Shown: in pieces, positions 19,097-27,355 of the stretch
Numbering within the stretch: the first letter of the stretch is position 1
How the letters are laid out: each line of letters starts with the position of its first letter
Assembly: GCA_964494505.1 (NCBI GenBank)
Contig: CAZBRO010000028.1
Span: 13,123 to 77,122, forward strand
DNA length: 64,000 nucleotides
Reading direction: 5' to 3'
Source of the DNA: CAIYRG01 sp964494505
GTDB lineage: Bacteria > Pseudomonadota > Alphaproteobacteria > Micropepsales > Micropepsaceae
The notes under the pieces: generated by a model
The model's database searches: none
The model's input: the letters and a program-made list of their open reading frames with translations, nothing else
What the model was told of the DNA's origin: nothing
Made by a program: the position numbers and the translations under genes

Positions 19097-19306
19097 ATGG
19101 AACCGAAGAGCGTCCCGAACGCGCCGGAAAAAGCGCTGAGCACCGCGGAAGCTGCAGAGCTACTTGGCGTGAGCACTAGGACGCTTGCGAAATGGCGGTG
19201 CAAGACCACGCGGAAACCACTTCCGTTTGTGAAGATCGGTCGACAGGTTGTGACCTACCTGCCGTCCGATATTGCGGCGTTTCAGCGAAGCCGGCGGCGC
19301 TCATGA
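19097..19306 (+). CDS. Helix-turn-helix DNA-binding protein (excisionase family)
   Basis: A 69-aa protein: STAEAAELLGVSTRTLAKWR and KIGRQVVTYLPSDIAAF match the excisionase/MerR-like helix_turn_helix_17 pattern. The ATG lies 11 bases after the tape measure, and the stop overlaps the next gene's ATG (ATGA at 19303-19306), so it is translationally coupled to the HerA-like ATPase. It may regulate that module. Confidence 0.75.
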   Translation: MEPKSVPNAPEKALSTAEAAELLGVSTRTLAKWRCKTTRKPLPFVKIGRQVVTYLPSDIAAFQRSRRRS

Positions 19307-20934
19307 GCATTCCTACGGAAGCACTTTCTCAGCACCTTGCGATTTTGGGAAAGACAGGATCAGGCAAGACGACGGCCGCCAAGGGCGCGGTGGAGAGCCT
19401 GCTCCGGGCGGACAAGCGCGTTTGCGCGATTGATCCGACTGGCGCGTGGTATGGCCTGCGGCTGGGCGGTGACGGGCATTCGGCTGGCTTTCCCGTCGTG
19501 GTCTTTGGCGGCTCGCATGCGGACGTCGATCTGTCCGAAATGGGTGGTGCAAAGCTGGCGGAAATCATCGCCGGCGGGACCTTCTCCGCCATCATCGACA
19601 CGTCGCTGATGACTGTTGGCGCACGGACACGGTTCTTCACCGATTTTGCCGAAGCCCTTTTCCGCGCGAATCGCCGGCCGCTGCATTTGGTTATTGATGA
19701 AGCCCACCTCTTCGCGCCACAGGGTCGCGTGCCGGATCCTGCTTCGGGGCGCATGGTGCACGCGGCGAACAACCTGGTCAGCGGAGGTCGTTCACGCGGC
19801 CTTCGCATCATGCTGATTTCGCAGCGCCCGGCGAAGCTGCATAAGGATTCCCTGACGCAAGTCCAAACGCTGATCGCCATGCGTCTGATCGCGCCCCAAG
19901 ACCGCGCGGCCATTGAAGACTGGATCGGCGAATGGACCGATGCAAAGCAGGGTAGGGAGGTCATCGCCTCGTTGCCATCGCTCGCGATCGGCGAAGGTTG
20001 GGTATGGGCGCCTGAGCTCGGTATCCTCGAGCGCCGCACATTTCCGTCGATTTTGACATTTGATTCCTCCCGCGCGCCGGAAGACGGGCTCGAGCCGGTC
20101 CTGCCGGCGAGCTTAGGCGACATAGACATTCACGCGATTACCGCCGCCCTCGCCCAAGAACCGGCCGTGGCGCCTGCTCGGATGGCGAAGACCATAGGAA
20201 TCACGTCGAACGGTTTGGAAGCTGCGAAAGCGGAAGCCTATGCAGCCGGCTTGCGCGAGGGCATCGGACGCGGTTGGGACGCTGCCGTTTCGGATATGGC
20301 GAGCACCATCGAAGGCTTAGTCGGAAAGCTCCGGTCGCGCCGCGAGACCATCGCAGCCAACGGATTGCCGCCTATGGATGGTCTGCCGGTTGTCCGCAAG
20401 AAAGAGATTACCGCGGATGCTCCGGCGTCGCGTCGCACGCGCGAGGCAGAGGCATCGACGGACGACACCCGCGAGCCGCTGACGGTGTATGCGAAGGCCC
20501 TCCTTGGCGATGCGTGTCGCCTCCATCCCGTCCGCCTCAGTTGGGCCCAGCTCGCCACGATTGGCGGGCGCAAGGCGCGTGGTGGGGCTTTCAACCACGC
20601 CCGGAGACAATTGCTCGACCGCGCGCTGCTGGTCGAAGGAAACGGGCTCGCATCGCCCACGCCCGAAGGATTCTCCGCGGTGGGTGTATCCCCGGCGGGC
20701 GGTGGGCACGATATGGCTGCCGTGTGGCTCAAGGCGCTGCCCCAGCCGGCGAACCGGATGTTTGGCGAGCTGCTGAAGCATCCCCGAGGGCTTGCCGCGT
20801 CAGCGCTCGGTACGGCCTTGGGGATGGTGCCGCGCGGCGGGCGGTGGAACGATGGCATTGCCACGCTCCGGCGAAACGATCTGATCGAAAAGACGGGCGA
20901 TCTCATGGTGGTTCGAAAATCGGCACGCGCCTAG
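19303..20934 (+). CDS. HerA/FtsK-superfamily ATPase (DUF87-type)
   Basis: A 543-aa protein; start at ATG 19303 (a longer frame exists upstream but overlaps the HTH gene). Walker A GKTGSGKT at residues 16-23, Walker B HLVIDEAHLF at 128-137, and LISQRP as a sensor-like element. The downstream part (residues about 400-540) is winged-helix-like. The HerA-FtsK superfamily translocates DNA, in repair, conjugation, defence complexes, or genome packaging of some viruses. Its neighbours (HTH upstream, AlbA_2 protein downstream) recall defence-type pairs. The packaging ATPase alternative is open because no TerL is seen. Confidence 0.8.
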   Translation: MSIPTEALSQHLAILGKTGSGKTTAAKGAVESLLRADKRVCAIDPTGAWYGLRLGGDGHSAGFPVVVFGGSHADVDLSEMGGAKLAEIIAGGTFSAIIDTSLMTVGARTRFFTDFAEALFRANRRPLHLVIDEAHLFAPQGRVPDPASGRMVHAANNLVSGGRSRGLRIMLISQRPAKLHKDSLTQVQTLIAMRLIAPQDRAAIEDWIGEWTDAKQGREVIASLPSLAIGEGWVWAPELGILERRTFPSILTFDSSRAPEDGLEPVLPASLGDIDIHAITAALAQEPAVAPARMAKTIGITSNGLEAAKAEAYAAGLREGIGRGWDAAVSDMASTIEGLVGKLRSRRETIAANGLPPMDGLPVVRKKEITADAPASRRTREAEASTDDTREPLTVYAKALLGDACRLHPVRLSWAQLATIGGRKARGGAFNHARRQLLDRALLVEGNGLASPTPEGFSAVGVSPAGGGHDMAAVWLKALPQPANRMFGELLKHPRGLAASALGTALGMVPRGGRWNDGIATLRRNDLIEKTGDLMVVRKSARA

Positions 20935-20984
20935 CGAATCAGACGAAAATCAGCAACTCTTGGCGGATAACCAGGTGCAATGCC

Positions 20985-22151
20985 GTGCTCCCCAAGGCCA
21001 TTGATACGCTAGTCCTTGATGATATTGAGCGCCTTCCGGCTGACCAGGTTTCCGAAAGCCGTACGCTCGACTTTAAGCGCGATCTTGTCGGACCGCGCGA
21101 CGACGACAAGCGCGAATTTCTTGCCGACGTATCAGCCCTGGCAAACACCGCTGGTGGCGACTTGGTTTTCGGGATCGAGGAAACTGCGGGAATAGCTACG
21201 GCCTTCAGGCCTATTGCGGTTGAAGATACTGACTCGCTGATCCGTCGCCTCGAGGACATCCTTCGGACAGGGCTCGAGCCGCGCCTGCCCTCGTGTACGC
21301 TGCGCTGGGTCGGCGCCCCGAACCGTGGCGCATTGGTCATACGGACACCGCGGAGCTGGCTGGCACCACACCGGGTGATTTTTCGCGACCACGCGAAATT
21401 CTATGCTCGTAACAGCGCTGGAAAATACGCACTCGATGTGAGCGAGCTCCGCACAGCGTTTAGCGCGTCAGAGGCCCTTACCGACAGAATTCGTGCATTC
21501 CGCCGTGAGCGCATCTCGCTTATCAGCGCAGACGAAGGCTCGCTGCCTCTCCGAGCCGGCGCAAAATTGCTTCTCCACATCGTGCCCCTTTCGGCTTTTA
21601 CGAGCCCAGCTAACATCTCTCCAAGTTCGAACGGGCCGTTTTTTCGCCCGCTTGGTGTTGGTGGTGGGTTCAATTCTCTTCACACACTCGAAGGTTTCAC
21701 AACCTTTGCTGGCCCTGAGGACAGTACAGAGGGTGCGCGGGCATTCACCCTCTGTTTTCGGAACGGGATCGTTGAAGCCGTTGCCTGCATTGGTCGCTCC
21801 AACGCAGAAGGGTCATGGATTTTCCCGTACGAATTCGAGCAATATCTCATGCGCGAGGTCCCTGGTTTTTTTCAATCATTACAACGGATGGGCGTTGAGC
21901 CACCGTTCTATCTGATGATCACGCTGTGCAATGTTCGGGCCCATGCGCTTGTGGTCGAGAATAGATTTCCGGACCGGGTGGTGCGTCCCCTAAGACGGGA
22001 CCTGCTTCTGCTCCCGGAAGCTCTGGTAACTGACCCATCTCCGAACATCGAAGCCCTACTGAGGCCTTTGTTTGATCTGACTTGGCAAGCGTTCGGATAT
22101 CCCCGGTCGTTCAGTTTTGACGCCCAGGGCCGATACACGGGCGATCGCTAA
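20985..22151 (+). CDS. AlbA_2 (Schlafen-like) putative DNA-binding protein
   Basis: About 388 aa; no ATG fits, and GTG 20985 with a weak AGG upstream is the best start. The N-terminal 150 residues match AlbA_2: SRTLDFKRDLVGPRDDDKRE, FLADVSALANTAGGDLVFGI, FRDHAKFYARNSAGKYALD. This is the nuclease/nucleic-acid-binding core shared with Schlafen proteins. The C-terminal half is unrecognised. It follows the HerA-like gene by 50 bp and meets the XRE gene tail to tail with no gap. AlbA_2 proteins often appear in phage-defence islands; here function is inferred. Confidence 0.78.
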   Translation: MLPKAIDTLVLDDIERLPADQVSESRTLDFKRDLVGPRDDDKREFLADVSALANTAGGDLVFGIEETAGIATAFRPIAVEDTDSLIRRLEDILRTGLEPRLPSCTLRWVGAPNRGALVIRTPRSWLAPHRVIFRDHAKFYARNSAGKYALDVSELRTAFSASEALTDRIRAFRRERISLISADEGSLPLRAGAKLLLHIVPLSAFTSPANISPSSNGPFFRPLGVGGGFNSLHTLEGFTTFAGPEDSTEGARAFTLCFRNGIVEAVACIGRSNAEGSWIFPYEFEQYLMREVPGFFQSLQRMGVEPPFYLMITLCNVRAHALVVENRFPDRVVRPLRRDLLLLPEALVTDPSPNIEALLRPLFDLTWQAFGYPRSFSFDAQGRYTGDR

Positions 22152-22421
22152 TTATCTTCCTCTACTGCGCTGCGCGCGCTTCTTCATCCGTACGCCCGCG
22201 CCGCCCCCATTCTCCGCGATGAATTCGATGCCTGCCTGTTCTAACGCGGTGCAAATTGCATCCACGGTTCGGTCCCGCCCGCCGATGGGGCCGTTCACCG
22301 ATTCAAGCCGCTTCAGAGTTGGTTCGGACACGCCTGCGGCGCGTGCTAAATCAGCCTGGGACCAACCGAGGAGCGCACGCGCGGCCTTAACCTGACGGAT
22401 TGATACTTTTAGTATTGACAT
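22152..22421 (-). CDS. XRE-family transcriptional regulator
   Basis: An 89-aa protein with a Cro/CI-type HTH at residues about 8-65 (VKAARALLGWSQADLARAAG, VSEPTLKRLES) and a basic tail. It is transcribed leftward, divergent from the 22480 gene. Two palindromes flank its start region (22391-22464), one overlapping its own first codons, a usual arrangement for autoregulation. It may be the maintenance repressor of the element. Confidence 0.88.
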   Translation of the reverse strand: MSILKVSIRQVKAARALLGWSQADLARAAGVSEPTLKRLESVNGPIGGRDRTVDAICTALEQAGIEFIAENGGGAGVRMKKRAQRSRGR

Positions 22422-22464
22422 AAAATCCCCAGCATATCAATACTAACAGTATCAATCCGTCAGG
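22391..22464. promoter_or_regulatory. Two mirror-image palindromic operators for the XRE repressor
   Basis: 22391-22418 and 22437-22464 are reverse complements over 28 bp with a single mismatch. Each arm contains its own palindrome of the type TGATACT-nTT-AGTATTGA. The left arm covers the first codons of the XRE gene; the right arm ends at the Shine-Dalgarno of the 22480 gene. Both divergent genes are therefore likely controlled here. Confidence 0.78.
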
Positions 22465-22479
22465 AGAAAGGCAATTGCC

Positions 22480-23223
22480 ATGATCGATTCAACCGACACG
22501 CCAACCAAGCACCCGACGCGTCGCCTTCTGTTGCGCGTCGCCACAACCGCCCCAGCAGCGGCTCTGATCTCAGGAATCCCCGCTCTCGCGCACCCTGCGC
22601 GGGCTGATGCGGATCACCACATTGTCACCGTTATGCAAGAGCTCTGCGTCACCGCCCACCGCGTGTGTGACGCGACGGCTCGGAAGGAGGAAATCGAATA
22701 TAAAAGCCGTGCCGATTACCCCGAGCCACCGAACTCCATCCTGCTGTGGCAGCGGAGCACGGGGGAGTTCATCGTGAGGACGCGCGACCAGCTTGAGGCT
22801 GAACGGAGCAACGCCCCTTTCTTTATCAGCGAAGAAAAGCACTTGAAGAGGATTGCTGATCTTGATCAATGGGAGGCGGCCTGTAGACGCATCGATGCCC
22901 AGCATGGCCTGCCAGAGGCCACGGCGGCGGAGGACGCGGCCGGTGCTATAGTTGATGCGGCTTATGATAAGGCCTTCGATCTGCCTGCTTCCGTGCTTGG
23001 GGCACTTGTCAAATTGTCGATTACAGCCTGCGCCACACACCCAGACGACGCCGCCCGGCCGGACGAGGACGCTCGACGAGGTTGGGAGGGCAGCGCCCGT
23101 CGTGACCTTTGGCAGCTCGCCGAACTTCAAAATCCGGAAGCAACCGCACAGGTGCGCGCCTCGCTGAAGGAAATGTATGGTGTGGCCGTCCGGGAGCCAT
23201 CCGCAAGTCGAAACCAGGAGTGA
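22480..23223 (+). CDS. Putative Tat- or Sec-exported hypothetical protein
   Basis: A 247-aa protein starting after GGAGAAAGG. Residues 15-43 (RRLLLRVATTAPAAALISGI ... ALA) look like a twin-arginine or Sec signal with Ala-rich cleavage region. The mature part is charged and helical with no recognised domain. It is the first gene under the XRE operators and is followed by a second hypothetical gene 8 bp downstream, probably one operon. Confidence 0.6.
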   Translation: MIDSTDTPTKHPTRRLLLRVATTAPAAALISGIPALAHPARADADHHIVTVMQELCVTAHRVCDATARKEEIEYKSRADYPEPPNSILLWQRSTGEFIVRTRDQLEAERSNAPFFISEEKHLKRIADLDQWEAACRRIDAQHGLPEATAAEDAAGAIVDAAYDKAFDLPASVLGALVKLSITACATHPDDAARPDEDARRGWEGSARRDLWQLAELQNPEATAQVRASLKEMYGVAVREPSASRNQE

Positions 23224-23231
23224 GCATCACC

Positions 23232-23666
23232 ATGGCTACGATAGCAAAAAGCGCCCCCGCCACGTTTGAGATGGCCTATTACGCATGGCACCAAGGGCGC
23301 GCATTGCTTAGGGCCGTCGACGAAAGCGACGACGGCGCCACCGATGAATGGGTTAATCGCAACGCCGGCCGGGCCGACAGCATCATGAACAAGGCGGCTC
23401 ATCAATTGGCCGCCATCCAAGCCCAGAACATCGAGCAACTCGCGCGCAAGCTGGAAGTGATCGCTGACCGTGCCGACTATCATGAGGGCCATCTCAGCAC
23501 GTTCGACGTTGAATTAGCAAAAAGCGCGGCCACCGATGCCGCCCGCCTCACAACGCCACCGGAGCCGGAAGGGACGCCGCATAAAATGGCTTGCGTCCCG
23601 TGCGAAAGCGCCGGGCGCTTGCCTTCACCGGGTAATGCGGGCGTCAAGAAGCGCATTCCCCGATGA
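23232..23666 (+). CDS. Helical hypothetical protein
   Basis: A 144-aa protein; ATG 23232 was chosen over earlier starts that overlap the previous gene. It is mostly helical (HQLAAIQAQNIEQLARKLEV) and ends with a Cys-containing basic tail (MACVPCESAGR). It is probably co-transcribed with the 22480 gene; a hairpin downstream (23735-23822) may end the operon. No family recognised. Confidence 0.5.
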   Translation: MATIAKSAPATFEMAYYAWHQGRALLRAVDESDDGATDEWVNRNAGRADSIMNKAAHQLAAIQAQNIEQLARKLEVIADRADYHEGHLSTFDVELAKSAATDAARLTTPPEPEGTPHKMACVPCESAGRLPSPGNAGVKKRIPR

Positions 23667-23734
23667 CGGGTTGTTCTGTGCCCTACGAAAAGCGCGAGTT
23701 CTTCGGCGAGGCCACAACAAATCGGCTCTGAGGG

Positions 23735-23822
23735 CGGTCAAGGCCGTCTTTCGTTTTTTGACCGCCTGCCGGTGAGCCCGTATATTCCGGGGCCATCCCC
23801 GGCGCGAACCGGGGAGGCCCTC
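23735..23822 (+). terminator. Two consecutive hairpins, possible terminator
   Basis: GGCGGTCAA (23735-23743) pairs with TTGACCGCC (23760-23768). GGGCCATCCCCGG (23792-23804) pairs, around a CGCGAA loop, with CCGGGGAGGCCC (23811-23822) apart from one bulged base. Neither is followed by a clear T-run, so intrinsic termination is uncertain. Confidence 0.4.
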
Positions 23823-23884
23823 CTTACCTTCTGATCCGGATGAAAAGCCACCAGCCAAACATCCGGACCGAAAGGAGGAGGACT

Positions 23885-24319
23885 GTGCGACCATTCATCG
23901 CTTGGTCCTCCGACGTGGCGGGGATGGCCCATCCGTCCCCTTCACCACGTCAGGCCGCGGGCGGAACGCAGAGCCATAGGCCCCGAAAAGGCGTCAGCAC
24001 AGAGCCGAAACAGGTCGAGTCCGAATCACCAACCGCGCATCAAATCGGGGTTCGTTCACGCGCAACCGATAGGAGATCGGCCGCAATTCGAGGCGAACAC
24101 TGGTGTCGTTTTCCATGGCTATGGTCGAAGCCTGTTGAGAACTCGCCTAGGCCCGTTGCCTGCTCATGCCGTGCGCGTTCCCATGGGCGATGCCCAGCCG
24201 ACGCCCACCGCCGCCCGTGCCCACGCTCGGCCAGATGCACGCCGCTGAGCCCCGATGGTGGTGGGCCCATTGCGACGGCTGCCGGCGCGAGCGGGCGCTG
24301 CCGCTGGCCCCGTTCGTGA
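23885..24319 (+). CDS. Doubtful ORF behind a strong ribosome binding site
   Basis: GTG 23885 follows a very strong AAAGGAGGAGG (23871-23881) and a short stem-loop (TCCGGATG/CATCCGGA). The frame gives 144 aa, rich in Arg, Ser and Pro, without a recognisable domain. Its last 150 bp overlap the zinc-finger gene in another frame. The signal suggests real translation initiation, but the protein may be shorter, frameshifted or decayed. Confidence 0.3.
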   Translation: MRPFIAWSSDVAGMAHPSPSPRQAAGGTQSHRPRKGVSTEPKQVESESPTAHQIGVRSRATDRRSAAIRGEHWCRFPWLWSKPVENSPRPVACSCRARSHGRCPADAHRRPCPRSARCTPLSPDGGGPIATAAGASGRCRWPRS

Positions 24320-24528
24320 TCCGTTGGGGAAAGGACGCATCGAGCGATCGCCTGCGCAAACGCCTCCGCTGCTCGTCCTGTGGCCATCTGGGCGCGAGCC
24401 TTCAGCATCCGTCCTGGGTGGACATGCAGTCCGGATGGCAGCCGTTTCCTCAGCCGGTGCTCCATGGGCAGGCCGGCGCGTCGTGCATCAATGCTACTTG
24501 CTCTTCAAGACCGCGTGCCTCGGCTTAG
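24166..24528 (+). CDS. Small zinc-ribbon-like protein of mobile islands
   Basis: Up to 120 aa, with start uncertain (ATG 24166 or the in-frame ATG at 24190). The core RWWWAHCDGCRRERALPLAP ... RWGKDASSDRLRKRLRCSSC has two CxxC pairs about 35 residues apart, followed by Trp/Pro-rich GWQPFP. I have seen this pattern as an uncharacterised family in alphaproteobacterial islands. A structural zinc site is likely; function unknown. Confidence 0.55.
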   Translation: MPCAFPWAMPSRRPPPPVPTLGQMHAAEPRWWWAHCDGCRRERALPLAPFVIRWGKDASSDRLRKRLRCSSCGHLGASLQHPSWVDMQSGWQPFPQPVLHGQAGASCINATCSSRPRASA

Positions 24529-24791
24529 GACTGCGACGTTGGAGGCAGTGTTAGCGCAACCGCCGTAGTCGCAACAAAGAACCTCCAAAGACCATCCCTG
24601 TGAGGAGCATCGCAAGCGTAGGAGGTTCCGGCAAAGGTGGCGGTGGTGGAGGCGTGAGATCAACCGTATCCGTTGGGGGATTAGACGCCCAGATGTGAGG
24701 ACGGGCGCTTGCGGCACGCGTCGTTCAAGGGTGTTCGCGAGGAACTAAGTGAACCGCCCCGAACGACGCGCTCGCGCCATGATGGCAACCG
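24529..24791. other. Intergenic segment without a recognised gene
   Basis: No ORF with domain support. It contains a GGCGGTGGTGGAGGC stretch and lies between the rightward zinc-ribbon gene and the end of the leftward UrcA gene. Confidence 0.4.
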
Positions 24792-25133
24792 CTAATTTTG
24801 GGCAATGACGACGGGCGGGCTCTCGCGATACACCGCACCGACGATGGGCGCATCCATGGATGCAACTGCGCGATCCAAAACATCCGCCATGCAGTGACGA
24901 TGCGCGGCACGCATCTCGCTCTGACGGATATCCGGCACGGGGCCGCAGACTTTGGATGCCGCAACTTTCATGCGGGCAATGAGAATCTCTGCACCCGCCG
25001 GGCGAGAAATGTCCAAATCCTTGTAGCTGACGACGATCTGTTGGTCTGAACTGGTTTGTGCCGCGTTCGATGCAGAGGCCGTCGTGACAAGAGATGCGAC
25101 AACGAAACTGGTGTAAGCGATGAAGCGAAGCAT
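24792..25133 (-). CDS. UrcA-family exported protein
   Basis: A 113-aa protein with an N-terminal signal peptide (MLRFIAYTSFVVASLVTTAS, cleavage near Asn-Ala-Ala) and the UrcA pattern 'VSYKDLDISRPAGAEILIAR', two Cys (KVCGPV, HRHCMADV) that probably form a disulfide, and a closing VDA/AV-type segment. UrcA proteins are small periplasmic proteins of unknown function common in Alphaproteobacteria. As island cargo it is unexpected. Confidence 0.82.
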   Translation of the reverse strand: MLRFIAYTSFVVASLVTTASASNAAQTSSDQQIVVSYKDLDISRPAGAEILIARMKVAASKVCGPVPDIRQSEMRAAHRHCMADVLDRAVASMDAPIVGAVYRESPPVVIAQN

Positions 25134-25285
25134 GACATTCCTCCCGTATTGGTTGCCGCCTTTGTAATTGAGTCATGCGTCGCTGACAGTGCCGTGTAAC
25201 ACAGCTCAATGAAATAATTTCTTGGAACTTTTCGCGTGTTGGCCTGTGTTATTCGACACAGACAGTCGTGATGCTGGGTTCGTCT

Positions 25286-25381
25286 TCACGGTCTTCCGGA
25301 GTGCAGTACGACGAGGCCCAACAGGATGAGAATGCTCACTGCAATGAGCAATCCGAAAAAGGTTTTCGGTTTCAGAGTCAT
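25286..25381 (-). CDS. 31-residue single-span membrane peptide
   Basis: ATG at 25379-25381 has a near-perfect GAGGAGG seven bases upstream. The peptide starts MTLKPKTFFG and has one hydrophobic span (LLIAVSILILLGLVVL) and a basic end (HSGRP). Basic N-terminus plus one strong TM is typical of small membrane regulators or type I toxin-like peptides. It sits 152 bp upstream of the UrcA gene on the same strand. Real translation is likely; function unknown. Confidence 0.55.
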   Translation of the reverse strand: MTLKPKTFFGLLIAVSILILLGLVVLHSGRP

Positions 25382-25603
25382 GGCTATCCCTCCTCGATTC
25401 CGGGGCTAGGATGCGCGACTTTTCTTTGCGGGCCCTGTGACAACTCAGGGTATCGTTGTGCCATGTGCGGCCCGCGTGCGCCTGTCGAGCGAGTTCTCGC
25501 AATCCCAATCCGGATCAGGCTGGATCCAGCGTTCCCGTCGCCAAACTTGCATTGCTGCGGGACGCTCGGTTCCGGGTCGTTGGCAGCGCCAATCGGCGAC
25601 TGC

Positions 25604-27298
25604 TCAGAGCAGCTGCGGGAAGTCACGCATAACCTTGGCGGCAAGCTCGTGGCCGGGGAAGCGGGCTATAGCAGCTTTCCATACCTTAGCCGCCTGCTTG
25701 AAATCGCCTCCATTCCAGTAGGCGCCGCCGAGTTCAAACATGGCCAGTGCATAGTTGGGATCGAGGGCGATCGCCTTTTGGTAGGCGTTGATTGCCTCTG
25801 GCCTTCGTTTGAGGTTTGCGAACGCCGACGCGACTTGAAACCAGCTCATGGCGTCCGGCTGGAGAACCTGTGCCTGTTCCAAGAGTAGCGGCAGGCTCTC
25901 TTCATATCGACCAAGGAAGTTGAGCGCTGTACCTAGACAATAGCCGTAATGGCCACCCTCGAGATCGTCTGCCTTGCGAAAGCAGCGTTCAGCCTCTGCC
26001 CAATTCTCTTCGTCCTGGGCCCAATGACCCAATCGATCCCATGGCAGCGCCGCGTCACCTGGGTCGACATGCGCTATGTGGAGATCGAATTCGTCTCGAA
26101 ACTCGGCATAGCTCTTTCCTACGTTCTCCCCCGCTGTTCGCAGATAGAAGATGGTCAGCAGAAGCTCCCGCCGAGCCGCGGAATGGCTGGGGTACGCAGT
26201 GACATAGCGCTGCCAGAAAGCGGTCGCCCGCACGGCGTTTTCCGTTGTAGTGCGACCAAATCCAGCTACTAGCCTGGCGCACCAAGGCCAAATCCAGTCC
26301 AAGGTATCGGCCTGGCTTAAAAGACCATTGATCTCTCTAAACGCTGCTCGATAGTCGCCTAGATTGAAGAGGACATTGGCGCGCCAGCCGGCGACCGACG
26401 ATGTTTTGCCCTGGTTTCGCTCCGCATAGATGACGTGATCGAGGTGCAACAGTGCATCTTCATACTGGCCAAGACGGACATAGTAGTTACCTAGGGCGTT
26501 ATGGGCTTCGGCGAGCTGCGGGTTCAGTCGCAAAGCTTCGCGATAGTGGCCAACCGCCCTTTGCTGCTCACCGAGCCGTTCAAAGCTCGTCCCGAGATTC
26601 TTGTGCACCTGAGCCGCTAAGTCGGCTGTTTCCCTGAGTGCCGGGTCGGAGAGCGCAGCTTCGTAGGCGAGTTTGGCCGATTTCTCGTCGCCGAGCGCGG
26701 AGAAGGCGTTTCCGATCGTGTAGTGCAAGCTGCCGACCTGGTATCGGCCGCAGTCGAGCTTGGATCGAAAGTAGCCGACCGCCTCTTCAATCCGCTGCGG
26801 GTGTTGGCTCATACTCGCCATCCCGAGGTTGATCTCGGCCATGTAACAGGGGCCCATCGCGTCGCTACCGGAGCCGAGCGCTGCCCCAAATTTGTCGAAC
26901 CCGGCGCTGATCACGTCGTCAGCACCCTGTTCGTAGAGCTGCCTCAAGATCTGGCCAGCCCGCTCCGGATCCTCCGGCACATGCACATCTGGAGCAGTTC
27001 TCAGAACCCGCCGGGGCAGATCCGCCGGGCTCGCGCCGGATTGTTCGATCCGCCGGTCGCGCGAAGACCTTGCCTCGGTTTGCGCGAGCGCCGCGAGCTG
27101 GATGAGGCGCCCGATGGTCAACTCGTCGACGAAGGAGACCGTCAGCGACTGCTGCTCGGTCCACGTCTTCCCGCTGTGTTCATACTGGCGAAGAACGCTG
27201 TCGACCGGGCAGATGCGCAGCGAGCCTGTGGGCATATGATAGCAGACGTAGAAGCTGTATCTCTGCATAAGCAGATAGTTCAGGTTTGTGCGGCGCAC
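25604..27298 (-). CDS. TPR-repeat protein, C-terminal part of a DUF4365-TPR gene cut by TAG
   Basis: 564 codons are open from a GTG at 27296-27298, but no ribosome site marks it as a true start. The reading frame is continuous, through a TAG at 27356-27358, with the DUF4365 fragment upstream. Residues about 150-330 and 420-560 contain TPR-like helix pairs (VHKNLGTSFERLGEQQRAVG, ALGNYYVRLGQYEDALLHLD, AINAYQKAIALDPNYALAMF). The first 60 residues still belong to the DUF4365 fold (YSFYVCYHMPTG). DUF4365 fused to other modules is frequent in defence contexts. Confidence 0.7.
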   Translation of the reverse strand: MRRTNLNYLLMQRYSFYVCYHMPTGSLRICPVDSVLRQYEHSGKTWTEQQSLTVSFVDELTIGRLIQLAALAQTEARSSRDRRIEQSGASPADLPRRVLRTAPDVHVPEDPERAGQILRQLYEQGADDVISAGFDKFGAALGSGSDAMGPCYMAEINLGMASMSQHPQRIEEAVGYFRSKLDCGRYQVGSLHYTIGNAFSALGDEKSAKLAYEAALSDPALRETADLAAQVHKNLGTSFERLGEQQRAVGHYREALRLNPQLAEAHNALGNYYVRLGQYEDALLHLDHVIYAERNQGKTSSVAGWRANVLFNLGDYRAAFREINGLLSQADTLDWIWPWCARLVAGFGRTTTENAVRATAFWQRYVTAYPSHSAARRELLLTIFYLRTAGENVGKSYAEFRDEFDLHIAHVDPGDAALPWDRLGHWAQDEENWAEAERCFRKADDLEGGHYGYCLGTALNFLGRYEESLPLLLEQAQVLQPDAMSWFQVASAFANLKRRPEAINAYQKAIALDPNYALAMFELGGAYWNGGDFKQAAKVWKAAIARFPGHELAAKVMRDFPQLL

Positions 27299-27355
27299 CT
27301 CAACACTGAGCGATCCGTCCGCATTTAGCGCCCGTTCCGTACCCTTTAATTGTAC

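Noticed and set aside
19303..20934. Zot-like or conjugative coupling protein
   Set aside because: No other conjugation or filamentous-phage genes are present and there is no transmembrane segment; a HerA/DUF87-type ATPase fits better.
20274..20984. Long N-terminal extension of the AlbA_2 protein into the HerA gene
   Set aside because: It overlaps the HerA coding sequence in another frame and has no domain; AlbA_2 homology begins just after GTG 20985.
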